Positions 37,156 to 49,018 of a stretch of 64,000 bases of DNA are shown here, piece after piece (positions within the stretch are counted from its first letter, which is position 1; every line of letters begins with the position of its first letter). Where the stretch lies: the NCBI GenBank assembly GCA_951799445.1, contig OX637288.1, positions 9,984,501-10,048,500 on the forward strand, given 5' to 3'. Made by a program: the position numbers and the translations under genes. The stretch comes from Pseudisothecium myosuroides. Taxonomy: Eukaryota; Streptophyta; Bryopsida; Hypnales; Lembophyllaceae. The notes beneath the pieces were generated by a model. It worked only from the letters and a program-made list of their open reading frames with translations. It had not been told where the DNA came from and did no database searches.

Positions 37156-37870
37156 ACAATCCAATAGATTCCAAATGCTTTTTAGAATTAGTATTGAAAG
37201 AGACACAACATAAACAAGGGATAATTTACAAGACTTTATGATTAACTCTACTGTCAAGGGAAAGTAAATGAAGCTTTTCCATTCACTTTAGCTGGTCATA
37301 ATTTTTTTTCTTGGGCACCTATGAACATTCCTCCATAGTACATGTAAATTAAAAAAATTGTGAACTTACAATCATATTGCTGGACATATTGTTGTATGTA
37401 GTTTGTCACGGCTTAACCCTTAAGAGTCCCTAGGGTGGTGGACTGCAAAAATGACGTTGTCAAGACAAAAGGATTTCAAGAATTTCTCGATGTATGGAAG
37501 AGTAGTTTTTGGAAAGGAACCGAAAGATTTCCAAGCTTAGACTATCATCGACAATTTAACTAAGATTTTTAAACTCCTTCTTGTATAGAAACAAGCTAGA
37601 GCCCAATTACAGATAATCTACAAAGTCTATTACGGTTTGACCATTGTGAAATGATAGTTGACCCAATCCGGGCAGCTGTGGAATCCTCACTTTCAATCCT
37701 CAAAAGAAAGACTGGACATTGATTATATCTTTTGGCTTGTGGAATATCGCCAATTTAACGGAATTGACTGCGTTGCATCAAGACCACCTCGCCAGATCCT
37801 GTTTGCCCAAGATCGAAGCCAAAACAGGGAGATTACACCTCATGTAATTTTCAAGGAGATTCATCTGTAG
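37156..37870. repeat. Segmental duplication blocks C and D, copy 2, with empty sites
   Basis: Matches 5766-6149, 7085-7162 and 7757-7990 but lacks the TTAA-flanked elements found there. The uninterrupted targets read AATTTAACTAAG near 37556 and TCTATTACGGTT near 37627. No gene is seen. Confidence 0.8.
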
Positions 37871-39552
37871 ATCTAACTATCTCCTGTGATGATGCATCCA
37901 GCCGTGCCCTGCCCCCCGCACCCAGACTGAAAATTCTCCACCGTTGATCTCATTAGTAAAAAATCCCCCCTTCTCCTAATGTCGTTGATCGTCATTCTGT
38001 GGGAAAATAGGAGCCGTCGATTGTGCCGCGCTGAGAAGTAATCTCTACCATTGAGAGGTTTAGGGTTTAGTGTCCAGGAACTCACGTTGGGTGATTCAGA
38101 CCAAGGTGCAGATTACGTTGTGGCCAAAGCTTGGAAAGAGAAATTGCGATTGCTGCGAGAGAAAATGGCGCGGATCTCGCCATTGCCCATGTTTGATTCT
38201 GAACTTCACAGAGAAGTTCTTGGAAATTACAGGAGTGGGAGAATTAGAGTCTTGTTGACAAATTAGCAAATCAAGAGAAGTTTTGCCTTCATGTGAAGTA
38301 TGCAAGGACTTTGCGGTTTAAGGTTTTCAAATTGGCGATGCTAGAATTTGCCAATGTGAGGTACTCATTGATGGCGTTCCTGTAGGGTTTAATAGATAGG
38401 TTGTGCATTTGTATACAGGTTGCGTGATCGCTGCTTAACACCTCAATGATTTTTGGTCCTTGCTTTTGTTTTATTTCTGCTGTGACAAGAGTTAGGCCGT
38501 GAAGCTGTCTGCGTGAATTGGAAGGTGTTCCAGTGTTTTCGCAATGATGTAGGGTTTAGTGATGCTGCGGTTTACAGTTTGCATATGTTCTTTTAGGGTT
38601 TAGTATATAGGTTGTACAGGTTACGTAATCGCGTGGTTAACATCTGTGATAAGAGCTACTCCGTGAAACTGTGTAAGCGAATTGAATTGTGATGCAGGGT
38701 TTACAAAATAGATTTGTGTGCTTTCTTACTTTCACAGATGTAGTGAGGAGCGTAAACTTATTATTAGTCAGGACTTCCAAGATTCTTGGTGCAAAAACAG
38801 AGTCTTTTGCTCCGGTAGTTTCCATAGACCCAAGTGTCAGTTATCGCTCAACCTTCCTCCCAGGTAACTCCGACCGCGGGAGCCTGATTGATTGTTTCTC
38901 ACTTGTGTTTTTCAATGCAATGGTCACCGTCTCTTTTGAAAAAAAAAATAGGTTTGTGTGAATCCCAGATGATGCCGTGGTTAAGAACTTATGATAATGG
39001 ATCTTCTAGTTCTCTTTGTTTGAATTCTGTCAATGGTGTTGATAAATTGGTTTGTGTGAATCTGCCCGTGATGTTCTGTTTAGGGTTTATGATTTTGGGC
39101 TTAGGGTTTAGAGTGATTTGCTACGTATAGTTAGCGTGGGAGATGTTCATGGCAAGTTTGTATACTGGCTGGATGAGAGATACTCTGATTCTTGATGGTA
39201 GAAAACAGGTTACAATGAAGAGTGTGGAATCACAGGAGCTACCTCCTTTCAAAATTTGTGAAAAATTCAACAACTAATGGAAATATGACACATGTAGCCC
39301 TTTTGGAATCCATGTATGGTTTTCTTAAAAGTCACAATTTCTCACAATGAAGAGTGGAATCACAGGAGCTACCCCCTTTCAAAATTTGTGAAAAAATTCA
39401 ACAACTAATGGAAATATGACACATGTAGCCTTTTTGGAATCCATGTATGGTTTTCTTAAAAAGTCACAATTTCTCACTATCCACTCAAAAGACAGAGCAC
39501 ACAGACAGCCCCTATGACAACCCCTCTGAACTGTTGCGTCTCGCAGCTCAGT
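37871..39552. mobile_element. 1.68-kb insertion in block D, gene-like content, class unknown
   Basis: Copy 1 of the duplication reads TTGTAATAGCAGC near 7990, whereas here CTGTA and TAATAGCAGC are separated by 1.68 kb, giving TA on both sides. The insert contains seven or so AGGGTTTA (telo-box-like) motifs, a 71-codon frame (38051-38266) with no family I can name, an internal partial duplication around 38383-38705, and a 132-bp tandem duplication at 39212-39475. No inverted termini are seen. Captured gene leader sequence in a transposon is one explanation. Confidence 0.5.
39212..39475. repeat. Tandem duplication, 132-bp unit, two copies
   Basis: The segment starting ACAATGAAGAGTG is repeated immediately at an offset of 132 bases with a few differences. 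It is non-coding. Confidence 0.85.
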
Positions 39553-39905
39553 AATAGCAGCTGATTTGAAAGAGGGTTGGCAATTCTTTAAGTCATGATT
39601 GCTGGCATGGAAACAAAAGAACAGATTCCTCTGCTTCTACATTCCACAACTTTCATGCATGCAACTTCAGTAGGTAAAACATGTAGTTAATTACGCATTT
39701 TGCTTGAGCATAAAACTAAAGGTAAACTTTGTGCACGACCACCTTTAATTTCCGTTTGGAATGTGAATTAATATCACTGAAAGTGAAGTAATGTGCACAA
39801 AAGAGACGCACTTTTTTAGGCTCTGGCGATTGCATCCTTGATTCCCAGATCATGGTCGAACTACCAAATCATGGACGAGCCAAAGCCCACATCTCCAAGT
39901 TGGTC
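39553..39905. repeat. Segmental duplication block D, copy 2, second part
   Basis: Resumes homology to 7991-8340 (TAATAGCAGCTGATTTGAAAG onward) after the 1.68-kb insertion. Confidence 0.75.
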
Positions 39906-40021
39906 AAACTTTAACCGATGCCTATTTTTACCACTAGGGGGGAGGTATTATTATTATTATTTTAATCCAAAATTACAAATTGGAAGGTCAAAATTGGAAG
40001 ACAAGAACTTCTACTAAAGTT

Positions 40022-40283
40022 ACACAATCATGCCACATTTAACTACTTTTGAACTTTTGAAAGCCTAGAATTAATAATGGTCATCGGGAAAAAAAATGGT
40101 CATTAGGAGATTATCCAAAGCATCGAGAGATCTATGCAAAACTTTGGGAGATTGATGCAAAACATCCAAAGACCTATACAAACATTGGGAGATTTCCCGA
40201 TATTATTATCCAAAGATCTTTGGATGTTTAGTCCAAAATTTATGAAATAGTCCAGAAGTAGTTAAATGTGGCATAATCCCACA
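40022..40283. repeat. Small foldback element (262 bp)
   Basis: ATGCCACATTTAACTACTT on the left is the inverse of AAGTAGTTAAATGTGGCAT on the right. Between them lie short repeats around GGGAGAT and CCAAAGA. It looks like a solo MITE. Flanking duplication is unclear. Confidence 0.55.
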
Positions 40284-40817
40284 AAAAAAATTTCTAAAAG
40301 AAATAAAGTATCCTCCTTCCACATGTGCTCAAAATGCACTACCTTTGCACAAGTATAGAGAACACAATTTTTTTTCTCAAAAATACAAATGGTTGAAAAG
40401 GAGCACCTTCAAGTTAGGAAAAAAGTATTTTTCCTATTTTTTAATTTGAATTTTTTAATATATTTACATAAATCAAAATGTTCATGTATCCATTTTCTAC
40501 TAATGTTTGGTCCTTCGAGCTCTATAGTAGTTTGTAGTAGTCAGTAGCATTGCATAGTACAATATTGATTTTATAATTCATTTTAAAGATGTTTAATGAA
40601 TTTAATGAATTTTAATATTTTTTAAATTTAATTTTTAATTTTTAACTTAAATTTTTAATATTTGTTGATGTTTTTATATTTGTTAAGTTTGTTTATGATC
40701 TTATTAAATTTCTATTGATTTTTAATTCATTTTTATTAATTTTAATTCATTTTCATGACTTAAACTATACTAATCCAACACAATATTCATAGTACCTACA
40801 ATATTGGCAGTACTATA
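40284..40817. other. AT-rich spacer
   Basis: Low-complexity TTTTAATTT tracts at 40600-40760. No gene seen. Confidence 0.4.
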
Positions 40818-41548
40818 GGGTGATTGCATGACAGACCGGTACTAAAACATTGTCATAGAGGGAGTATCAAAGCTTTTTTTTGCAATAATTTTTGAAGCAT
40901 GACTCGCATGAACTTGAAATTTTTATTGGAGGTGCTTCTCTTGAGTTTAATCATATTTCATGTTTTTTAGAAATTTTCAAAAATCATTTTATATTTGAAA
41001 ATCATTTAAACTAATATGTCACGTTTTGAGTTTTAAGGGTTTTCAGTACTATGGAGTCCCCAAATTTAATGACTTGGAGCTGAAATTTCTATGGTCTATT
41101 CCCATAGTAGGAAGTCATGTTCGTACCAAGGGGCATTAAAAAATATTTTATTTTATGTCTTCTACGTCTATGCCAAGAAGGCTCCCTTGCGCGCGCAATT
41201 TTGAGTGTTCAAAATGGTTTCAAGATCATTTTTTGGTGAAATCTCTTCAACATAAAGATTTCCCAAATGGCCAATTTTTAGTTTCTTTGAAAACAAAAAT
41301 TCCTATTTTTTACAAATTAAAATGTCAATCTATGTATTTTCTCCAAAATTATAGCTCACATTTTTTTGTAAATAATTTTTTACCTAGATTTTTTTTTAAG
41401 TCTGAAATTTTGGTGATATGCTATTTTTAGTGTCATACTAATTATCTTTATTTTATTTTATTTTTAAAAATTTGTGTGCAAAAGCTCATAGTACTGGGAG
41501 TATTGGCCAAAATGGAACAAAAACAGCCAGTCATTCTTGCAATCACCC
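40818..41548. mobile_element. GGGTGATTGC MITE (731 bp), 4-bp duplication TATA
   Basis: The ends GGGTGATTGCATGA and TTCTTGCAATCACCC are flanked by TATA (40814-40817 and 41549-41552). Length is close to the other members (718 and 733 bp). The interior shares GAAGCATGA and TTATTGGAG segments with 9627-9890. The 91-codon frame (41155-41430) is not conserved among copies, so no gene is called. Confidence 0.8.
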
Positions 41549-41552
41549 TATA

Positions 41553-42866
41553 GCCAAAAGCAACGTTTTTGAGACAAACATTAAATGATTCTTGCAATAG
41601 CCCAACAAGAAATATGTACTTCTTTGTCAACACATTTCGGGCAATCAATTAAGTTCGCTAGCTATTGTGATGTTGACGTGCATTTTTCAAACTAACCTAA
41701 GATTTAGCTAACATTCAGGGTTTGGGAAAAAAAAACTGCACTAGTTACTAAAGTAGAGGCTCTGAAATCACATAAGCATTAAGAACCGCTCCTATAAATA
41801 GCTATGAAATGGACATGCGTTGGTTCTAAAATTGACCTCTATAGTCATTGAATGAATAAAGGAAAAAGCATTATTAATTGCAAGAGCCAATCATTCTCTT
41901 TGCTTTTCCCATCTTTCTTTAGAATTGCAAATGAACAATTTATGGAATACCTAGGATCATAAATAGAGACCTACAACCCAACTTGTTTGAAAATTCATAA
42001 GTAATTCAATAATGCTATGAAAAATACAAAACCACTTGGGTTAGATTCCTCATCTATTTTTCTTTGTCTAAAAAATGAGCTAAAAATATTTCCATCCAAG
42101 GAAATACATGAAAAAAGCGGACCAGCCTTTAGATGAGCAGTTGTTGAGACTCCTACCTTAATGCATTTTTGTTGGACAACGGCATGTTCTACTTTATGAT
42201 CTAGAGGAAAATAAAGAAGGTGAGGATGACAAGATGGATTGAAGCTAAACTTGTTCTCATATTTGCTCCATGTTGGAGACTCTTTGATGATCACTAGGAA
42301 CCACATAAAGGTTATCTCTCAAAGTTGTAGACCACCATCACTTGCATGACAGGTGTGCACCAACCATGCTTTGGGATTACAAAAATTCAAAGCTAGTCAC
42401 TACATTCACCGGAGAAAACTAATAGGATTGACTTGCAAGAAAGTTATTGCAAAAGGCCGCTCATTGTTTGGACTACCATGTTCTTGCTCTATGGCCAAGT
42501 GTGGCTTCATCCCCTTTTCATTTTGCAATAAGAGTGGGATTTTTGAGGATAATTTTCCTCGATCAAGTGTGCTACTAGGTTTCATTGACCTATATTCAAT
42601 ACTTGAAGCTAGAGATAGAGTAAACCTGCTATAGAATTGATTAAATTACCAATTCAACAATTCAATTTCTTTAAGTATATAGTTTGTTTGTGGAGACAAT
42701 TAAATAGGTTGCTAATAGTTTTATCCAATTAAGTCAAATCACTAAGGCAAAGATTAAACTTCCAAATAGGAAAATTGCATATTTCATCACGCGATTAGCT
42801 AATTATAGAATATATCACTCTCCTCTTTAAAGGCCACAAAGGTTGAGTATTCTCCCAATTGCACTC
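41553..42866. other. Spacer with a diverged repeat shared with 59140-59500
   Basis: The part at about 41785-42345 resembles 59140-59500 (for example GCTCCTATAAATAGCTATG versus GCCCCTATAATTAGCTATG, then CCTACCTTAA). The open frames of 93 and 103 codons have no recognised domain. Confidence 0.4.
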
Positions 42867-42870
42867 TTAA

Positions 42871-44320
42871 TACCTTAAATTCCTTGACTATGTTTTCCCC
42901 CAAAACGCTCAAAAACTACCATTTTGAGCACAAGTACAAAATTTGGAAAAAACATTTTTGAACATATATAGTTATAGTTTATTTTAGCACATTGGTTTGA
43001 AAAGCTATGGAAAAAATTTCAGAATTTTCCACCATGCAGATTGGAAGATATTATTGTTTGAATTGGCAAAAATCCTTTACAGGGCCCTGCAAAAAATAGG
43101 GCAACTTCACTTCACAAGGTCACATTGGAATGAAAAAAAGTCAAAAATTTTACTTAACTGTGAGTGGTTGAAAAACTACAAATTCTAATTCACTTTTCAC
43201 ACTTGGGATTTTCTACCTACTAATAATCCATGTGTATACAAAGAATTGTCTTCTCCCTTAAAAACCCAAAATAAGTTAGTGATGGCAAATGGTTAGAAGA
43301 ATAACTTTTTTCAATAAACTTTGAACTAAGAAAAGTTAACAATTGAAGATAAATTCCATTTCCAAAAATTTTGTTTGATATTTCAAGCCTCCAATAAAAA
43401 GTTATAGACAAAATTTAGAGAGGATGTTTAAAAATGTTAAAGAAAATGTCCATTCCAAACCCTCTTTGAATTTTGTCCATAATTTTTTATTAGAGACTCA
43501 AAATCCCAAACGGATTTTTGGAGATGAAACTTATCCTCATTTAACAACTTTTTTTAGTTCAAAGTTTTTGAAAAATTTATCCTACTATGCCTAAATGAAG
43601 TTTGAAATTTTACTTCAAACACAAATTTGACTTTTGACTTAATTATGAGTGGTTGAGGCTTCTACTCATTCTAATTACATATCCCACATGGATTATTTTA
43701 CTTCCTACCACCCCAAATATATAGCTTTTCTTCTCACTTGAAAACTCAAAATATAAATGTTTTTTGTATGAATGCAAGCTAAATGTTTGGATAATTGTTT
43801 TCTTATTTTTTGTGTATATTGAAATGTTAGGTTCATTATTTTCAATGGGTGTAGAACATTGATTTTCTTTTAATTTTTAATATACCTTGTACAATTGCAG
43901 CCAGCTGACTTACTTCAATTCTTTGACAAAATAGATGTGTGTATATTAGCTACTGAAGGTGTCGTACATTAGCTGCTATTGAAGGTGGGGGAAGGTAGCC
44001 CACCTGACTACTACTGAATGTTATGAATGATTCAAAGTTTAGCATGTATATATAAATCTTAAAAACCAATTTCAAATTTTTGTTTTTGAAAAAATTGATT
44101 TTTTTATATGCCCAGATTGCCCATTCACAAAAAAAAATAACATATTAGGCCATATGTTTTGACTCATATTTTCAAATGTCATAAAATTTTGTTTACATGA
44201 AAAATATTCCTCGTCCACAACTTCTATTAAAATTTGGGCCTAAAACATGAAAATCCCTAATCACATGTACCTGCCCAAAATTGCTTTCTTGCCAAAATCA
44301 GCAAGCTGGTCCTTTAGGGG
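42871..44320. mobile_element. piggyBac-like MITE 5, interrupted by a nested element
   Basis: The right end TGGTCCTTTAGGGG is followed by TTAA (44321-44324). The left end is decayed (TACCTTAAATTCCTTGACTATG) but aligns with the left end of the element at 44530 and is preceded by TTAA (42867-42870). About 890 bases (near 43150-44045) are absent from the related element and match the hairpin region at 10100-11430, so another element inserted into this one. No coding capacity. Confidence 0.65.
43150..44045. mobile_element. Hairpin-bearing element nested in MITE 5
   Basis: It contains a foldback (about 43300-43610) centred on AAGTTATAGACAAAATTTAGAG and its inverse, and flanks homologous to 10100-10450 and 10860-11430. 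Its ends are approximate because the surrounding MITE is diverged. It shows that this repeat can transpose or be copied as a unit. Confidence 0.55.
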
Positions 44321-44529
44321 TTAATCTTCTTAATCTTTATTCTTTATTAAAGCTTTCTCCAAATTTCTTAATTCTTTAATTTTTTTTTCTTATTGTATCT
44401 TTTTCCAAATTGGCTTTTATAGCTTCACAGCATATCACCAAATTGGCCCTTTGCAGCTTTCAACTACACCACTTCCTTGGACTGCTCCAATTGGGTTCTT
44501 ATTCTCTTTTTCATTTGACAGGCTCTTAA

Positions 44530-45454
44530 CCCCTAAAGTTTCTTGACTATGTTCTCACCCAAAATGCTCCAAAACTGCCATTTCTAATACAAGTACCAAA
44601 TTTTTGAAAAATACCATTTTTGGACACATGTAACCGTAGGATCTTGTAGTACTCTAGTTTGAGAATATGTGGAAAAAATTTCAGAAATTTCCACCGTGTA
44701 GATTGGAAGATATTAGCGTTTGAAGTGGCAAAAGTCCTTTTTTTGGCCCTGCGAAAAACTGGGCAGCTGCACTTCACAAGGTCAGATTATTATGAAAAAA
44801 TTTCCAAAATGGTTGTGCTTCTTTGGATTCATTCTTCAGGGCAAGTTGGCTACATGCCTGAAAATTTTCAGATTATTTGGAATTGTACAACATATAGGAA
44901 AAAAATAGTAAATAGAAAGAAGTAGAGAATGGTTCAAAACACTAAATTGTTAAGAAGTTAATTATGGAATTTAAAAATGCCAATCCCAATGGTTGCAATG
45001 TTTTAATAAACAATCTGCATCCTATAATTTTATTTTTTTTGAAAAATATTGAAAATTGAGTGAAATAAACGACTTCAAAGTTTATTTTAGAGTAGACAAT
45101 CCATAACTACCCGCAAACTAAAAATCCTCATAACATTTGACTCATTGATTAGAATGGAATGATTCAAAGCTTTCCACTTATATAAAAATCTAATAAACCA
45201 ATTTCAAATTTTTATTTTTGAAAGAAATGATTTTTTTTTATCTGCCCGGACTGCCCGAGTTGAGAAACAAACAACATATTAGGCCATAACTTTTGACTCA
45301 TATTTCCAAATGTCATGAAAGTTGGTGCATATGAAAGATAGTCCTCGTCCCCACCTTCTATAAAAATTTCAGACCAAAATATGCAAATCTCCAGTGACAC
45401 GTAACTACCCAAAATTTCTATGTTGCCAAAAAAGGCATGTTGGTCCTTTAGGGG
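44530..45454. mobile_element. piggyBac-like MITE 4 (925 bp)
   Basis: Begins CCCCTAAAGTTTCTTGAC, ends TTGGTCCTTTAGGGG, with perfect TTAA on both sides (44526-44529 and 45455-45458). Its interior matches 6150-7084 in inverse orientation along most of its length. The short minus and plus frames are shared only as DNA homology and do not encode a transposase. Confidence 0.85.
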
Positions 45455-45458
45455 TTAA

Positions 45459-46989
45459 TTTCCAAATTGGAATTAGAATTTTGGGCAGTGCAATTAACTT
45501 TAGAATAAGTGCTTTGACAACAAAATTGACATTTCTTATCTCTCCTATCAAAATTGTTTATTCTATCTTTCTCATCGCTCTTCATCTGATGTACACTAAA
45601 TTCCCTCTTGTTTCCTAAATTTCATAACACAATATCCAGACTCACACATCCAAATTTGGTGAAAATTAAATTATGACTATACTCCAATTGGATCTACAAT
45701 GAATAGCATACAGAAGTACATCATGGACCTTTGTCTTTATGGTTTCTCTCCACTACGGACTCCAATTAGGATTAAAAAGATTCATCAGTGATACTCAATT
45801 TTGCCAAGTTGAAGTGACATAGATTTCCAAATGGTTTACACTCAAATAGACTATTAGTATTCAATCAATTTGGCTCAGGCTAACACATTTAAACATCAAG
45901 CACAATTATAAATCTGATCATACACACCATAATTCCACCAAGCTTCATAGGATAATTCAAACTTCACATTCCCAATTAGGCAAACTTATTCAATTAAACA
46001 CACATTAGACTCATAGCTTTTATTACATACATTCAAACACATAAATTTCATTACACAAATACTCAATTAATTCTCAATTAGACTAATGCAAAGAACACGC
46101 AGGGAACATAAATCCCATTAATAATCCAACACTTGACACAAGCATCACAAAACAATTGCAATGACAACTTCATCTAATTTGACAATCAATTTATTCCATT
46201 ACATTCTGCTTGAATATTACAAATTTTTAATCTTAAAAGCACAATCCAATTTTTTAATCCAATTTTTAAAATCTTTAAATTTTTCCAAATTTTTAATCTT
46301 AAGCTCCATCCGACTGATCTAATAGATAACCACAAACTCAACGTCTCATTTTCCATTCACCCTCTGCACACACAAGATTCTCATCCAATAGCTTTGAAAT
46401 TCACTCCAAATCTCATACAATCTCCCAACAAAGCACATAGATCACAAAACCAAAAGAAAACCAAGCCCAAATAGGCTGGGACTCTCAGGTGCATCACAAG
46501 CGAACAGTGGGTGCCTACAACTTGAAAATCCCAAACCAAATAGGAAAAGACAGCCACCAACCGCCACTAATTGATTCAACAAAAAAGAATCCCAACTTGG
46601 AAACTCACCTACCAATATTAAAGGCTGTCTTTTGAGTGCATAGTGCATAGTGACAAATTGCAATTTTTTCAAAAAACCAAACATGAAAGCATGGTGGGGT
46701 ACACATGTCATTACCCCATTGGTACTTAAACTTTTTCAAAAAATATAAAAGGGGTATAAAAGTCATTTTTCTATTGGTTGTAAAACTTTTACATTCAAAA
46801 ATTTCAAAAGGATACATATGTAGTTGTTTTTGAAAAAAAGTTCAAAGATTTCCATTGCAAAACCATAAGCGTTTTAATGCTAAAATCTTTGCAGCTTCGC
46901 TAATCTATCTCTGCAGACGATTTCATTCAAGATCTCATTATCTTGTCTTTTATCTCATTCTCTTGTCTTCTATCTCATTCTCTCCTTGT
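45459..46989. other. Spacer without recognised gene
   Basis: AT-rich. Several frames of up to 89 codons occur with no known motif. A CT-rich tract with TCTCATTCTCTTGTCTT repeats lies near 46935-46995. Confidence 0.35.
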
Positions 46990-47425
46990 CTTTCTTCCTC
47001 CTGTAACATCAAGCTAACAATGCGTTAGAGCCAAATTGTAGCAAGAAACGCTAATAAAGCATGAAACAAATCTACAATAGATTGTACATAAGTAATCAAT
47101 CACATGAGAGGCTACCATCCCGTACTCTTGTAAGATGTGTTACTTTTCCAAATCTTCAAGAACTCTAAACAAGAAGTATCAAAAGCATCGTCTGCATTCA
47201 TCTCTTCTAATAGTAAGTTTCTACTCTTCTAAGCAAATTTGTGGAATTCTCCAAAATTATCAGATTCAGCTAACAATGAGATACAATCAAATTGTGGCAA
47301 GAAACGGTGATGAAACATGAAAATAATCAACAACAGATTCAACTACGCCATCAGATTCTATCACTCATAAGGCTATCACTTCTACAAACCTCACACAACA
47401 CACGCCTTTCAAGACTATAACAGTC
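46990..47425. repeat. Dispersed repeat E, copy 2
   Basis: Collinear with 640-1090, including the two inner AGCTAACAATG motifs. Class unknown. Confidence 0.6.
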
Positions 47426-48646
47426 AAAAAAAGAAAGGTGTTGTAAGCAAAAGTATGCACTTCCTGTTGCCACAATTTCAAGAAGAATTTCATAGCCACA
47501 AATTCCAACATTATTCCAACGTTGCTAGAGCAGTTGGTGCTTAGGAACAACTAAAGAGATCAAGAAACAAGCTCCTATTAAAAAACACTTGCGTCTAATT
47601 AAACATAACAATATCCTACAGCTTTTGCTTATTTGAACTTACATAGACGAAACTAATAATGGTATTGTTACCATGGCAAAATCTATCTCAAGGCCTTGTG
47701 AAAACCTAAACTCAAAATTCTCAACCAACAACAATGACAAAACTAACCTAATAGATCATTCACACCCTGTCTCAATCTTGAATTGGTTCAACCAAGCACA
47801 ACCATTTGCGACAAAGCTAGCGAGAAGCGCTAACAAAACACAATCCTACCCCACCTCCACTCCTACCACAAGCACAGAAAACTTCTAGGAAATCCGACAA
47901 AATCACAATGAATCAAAATCTCAAAACCAAAGCACTTGATTGTACTTGAACCCGATCGCATTGTAAGATTGCATCCTAAAAACCTCAAAAAACACTCACG
48001 GCGTTGCATGCTGAGAGACCCCCCTCCCCAATATCCTAAAGAAGACAATAATCGTAATTCCGATAACCCTAACTTGCTTAGCTGGTGCAAGTAAACCTTA
48101 TTCTATGCAACGGCTGAGATCTTTACTCACAGCGGTACGATCAACGACGGAGATTCAATAGCAAGTTTTTAAAAAAAAAATCAAATTGACGGCATGGAGA
48201 GGAGGTCAATTTTTTTTCCAAACTGAGATCAACGGCAGGTGATTTTTGAATCAGAGGGGGGGAGGAGGGCAACTTGGCTGCATCTTTGTAGTGGATAGAA
48301 TTACTATCTCCTGAAAAGAGACAAGCAACTTCGCCTTGGTAACCCCCTAGTGAAAAATCAGCAACCTTCGATCACAATGTAAAAAATAATGATCCCCCGC
48401 CCTTGCCATTGATCTCATTTTTAAAAACAAAATGTAAGCAATGAAACTATCGATCTCAATGTAGGCGGTTACAAATTAGGATTTGTACCAAAGCTACAAG
48501 AGAAATTTTGCTTCATTGTTAGAGTTTGATCAATGGTATCTTCCTCTCTTCTCACCATGTGGGTTGATTTACAAGGTGCAATCATTGCAGCATTGAAAAC
48601 GTTCAGCGTGAAAAATTACAAGCTGGAATGTTCTTCTCAATTTCGC
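47426..48646. other. Spacer without recognised gene
   Basis: Small frames only. A leader-like stretch at 48040-48140 resembles that near 1860-2090 in composition and motif (GCTGAGATCT). No domain seen. Confidence 0.3.
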
Positions 48647-49018
48647 TCATGAGAGTAACCGAGAATTTTCAGAACCAAATTATATCCAACAATAGCCTTA
48701 CTATAAGAGAATTCTTGAGTAACAGAGGCTTTTCAATTGTGATGATTGCTTTGAAAAATATTCCATCAAAAATATTGATCAGTGTAGACTCCGAGAAAAC
48801 TTAAAGGATACAATTCTTTGAAGCACCTCTGCTCACGAGAGTAACCGAGAATTTTCAAAACTAAGGTATATCCAATAGTAGCCTTACTATAAGAGAATTT
48901 GTGAATAATGAAGGCTTTTTAGCTGTGATGATTGCTTTGAAAAATATTCCATTAAAAATATTGATCAGTATGGACTTGGAGAAAACTTAAAGGAGAAAGA
49001 GCTTTGAAGCACCTCTGC
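48647..49018. repeat. Tandem duplication, 186-bp unit, two copies
   Basis: GCTCA(T/C)GAGAGTAACCGAGAA starts each unit, offset by 186 bases, with about 10 percent difference by eye. It lies a few hundred bases upstream of the Replitron-like gene and is non-coding. Confidence 0.85.

Noticed and set aside
38051..38266. A helicase-like reading of the 71-codon frame (ends in YRSGRIRVLLTN)
   Set aside because: Only the last dozen residues faintly recall helicase motif V; there is no other motif, and it lies in an insertion with repeated leader-like sequence.
37871..39552. Helitron interpretation of the 1.68-kb insertion
   Set aside because: No CTRR end with a preceding hairpin and no clean A/T target; the TA flanks are better explained as a 2-bp duplication or chance.
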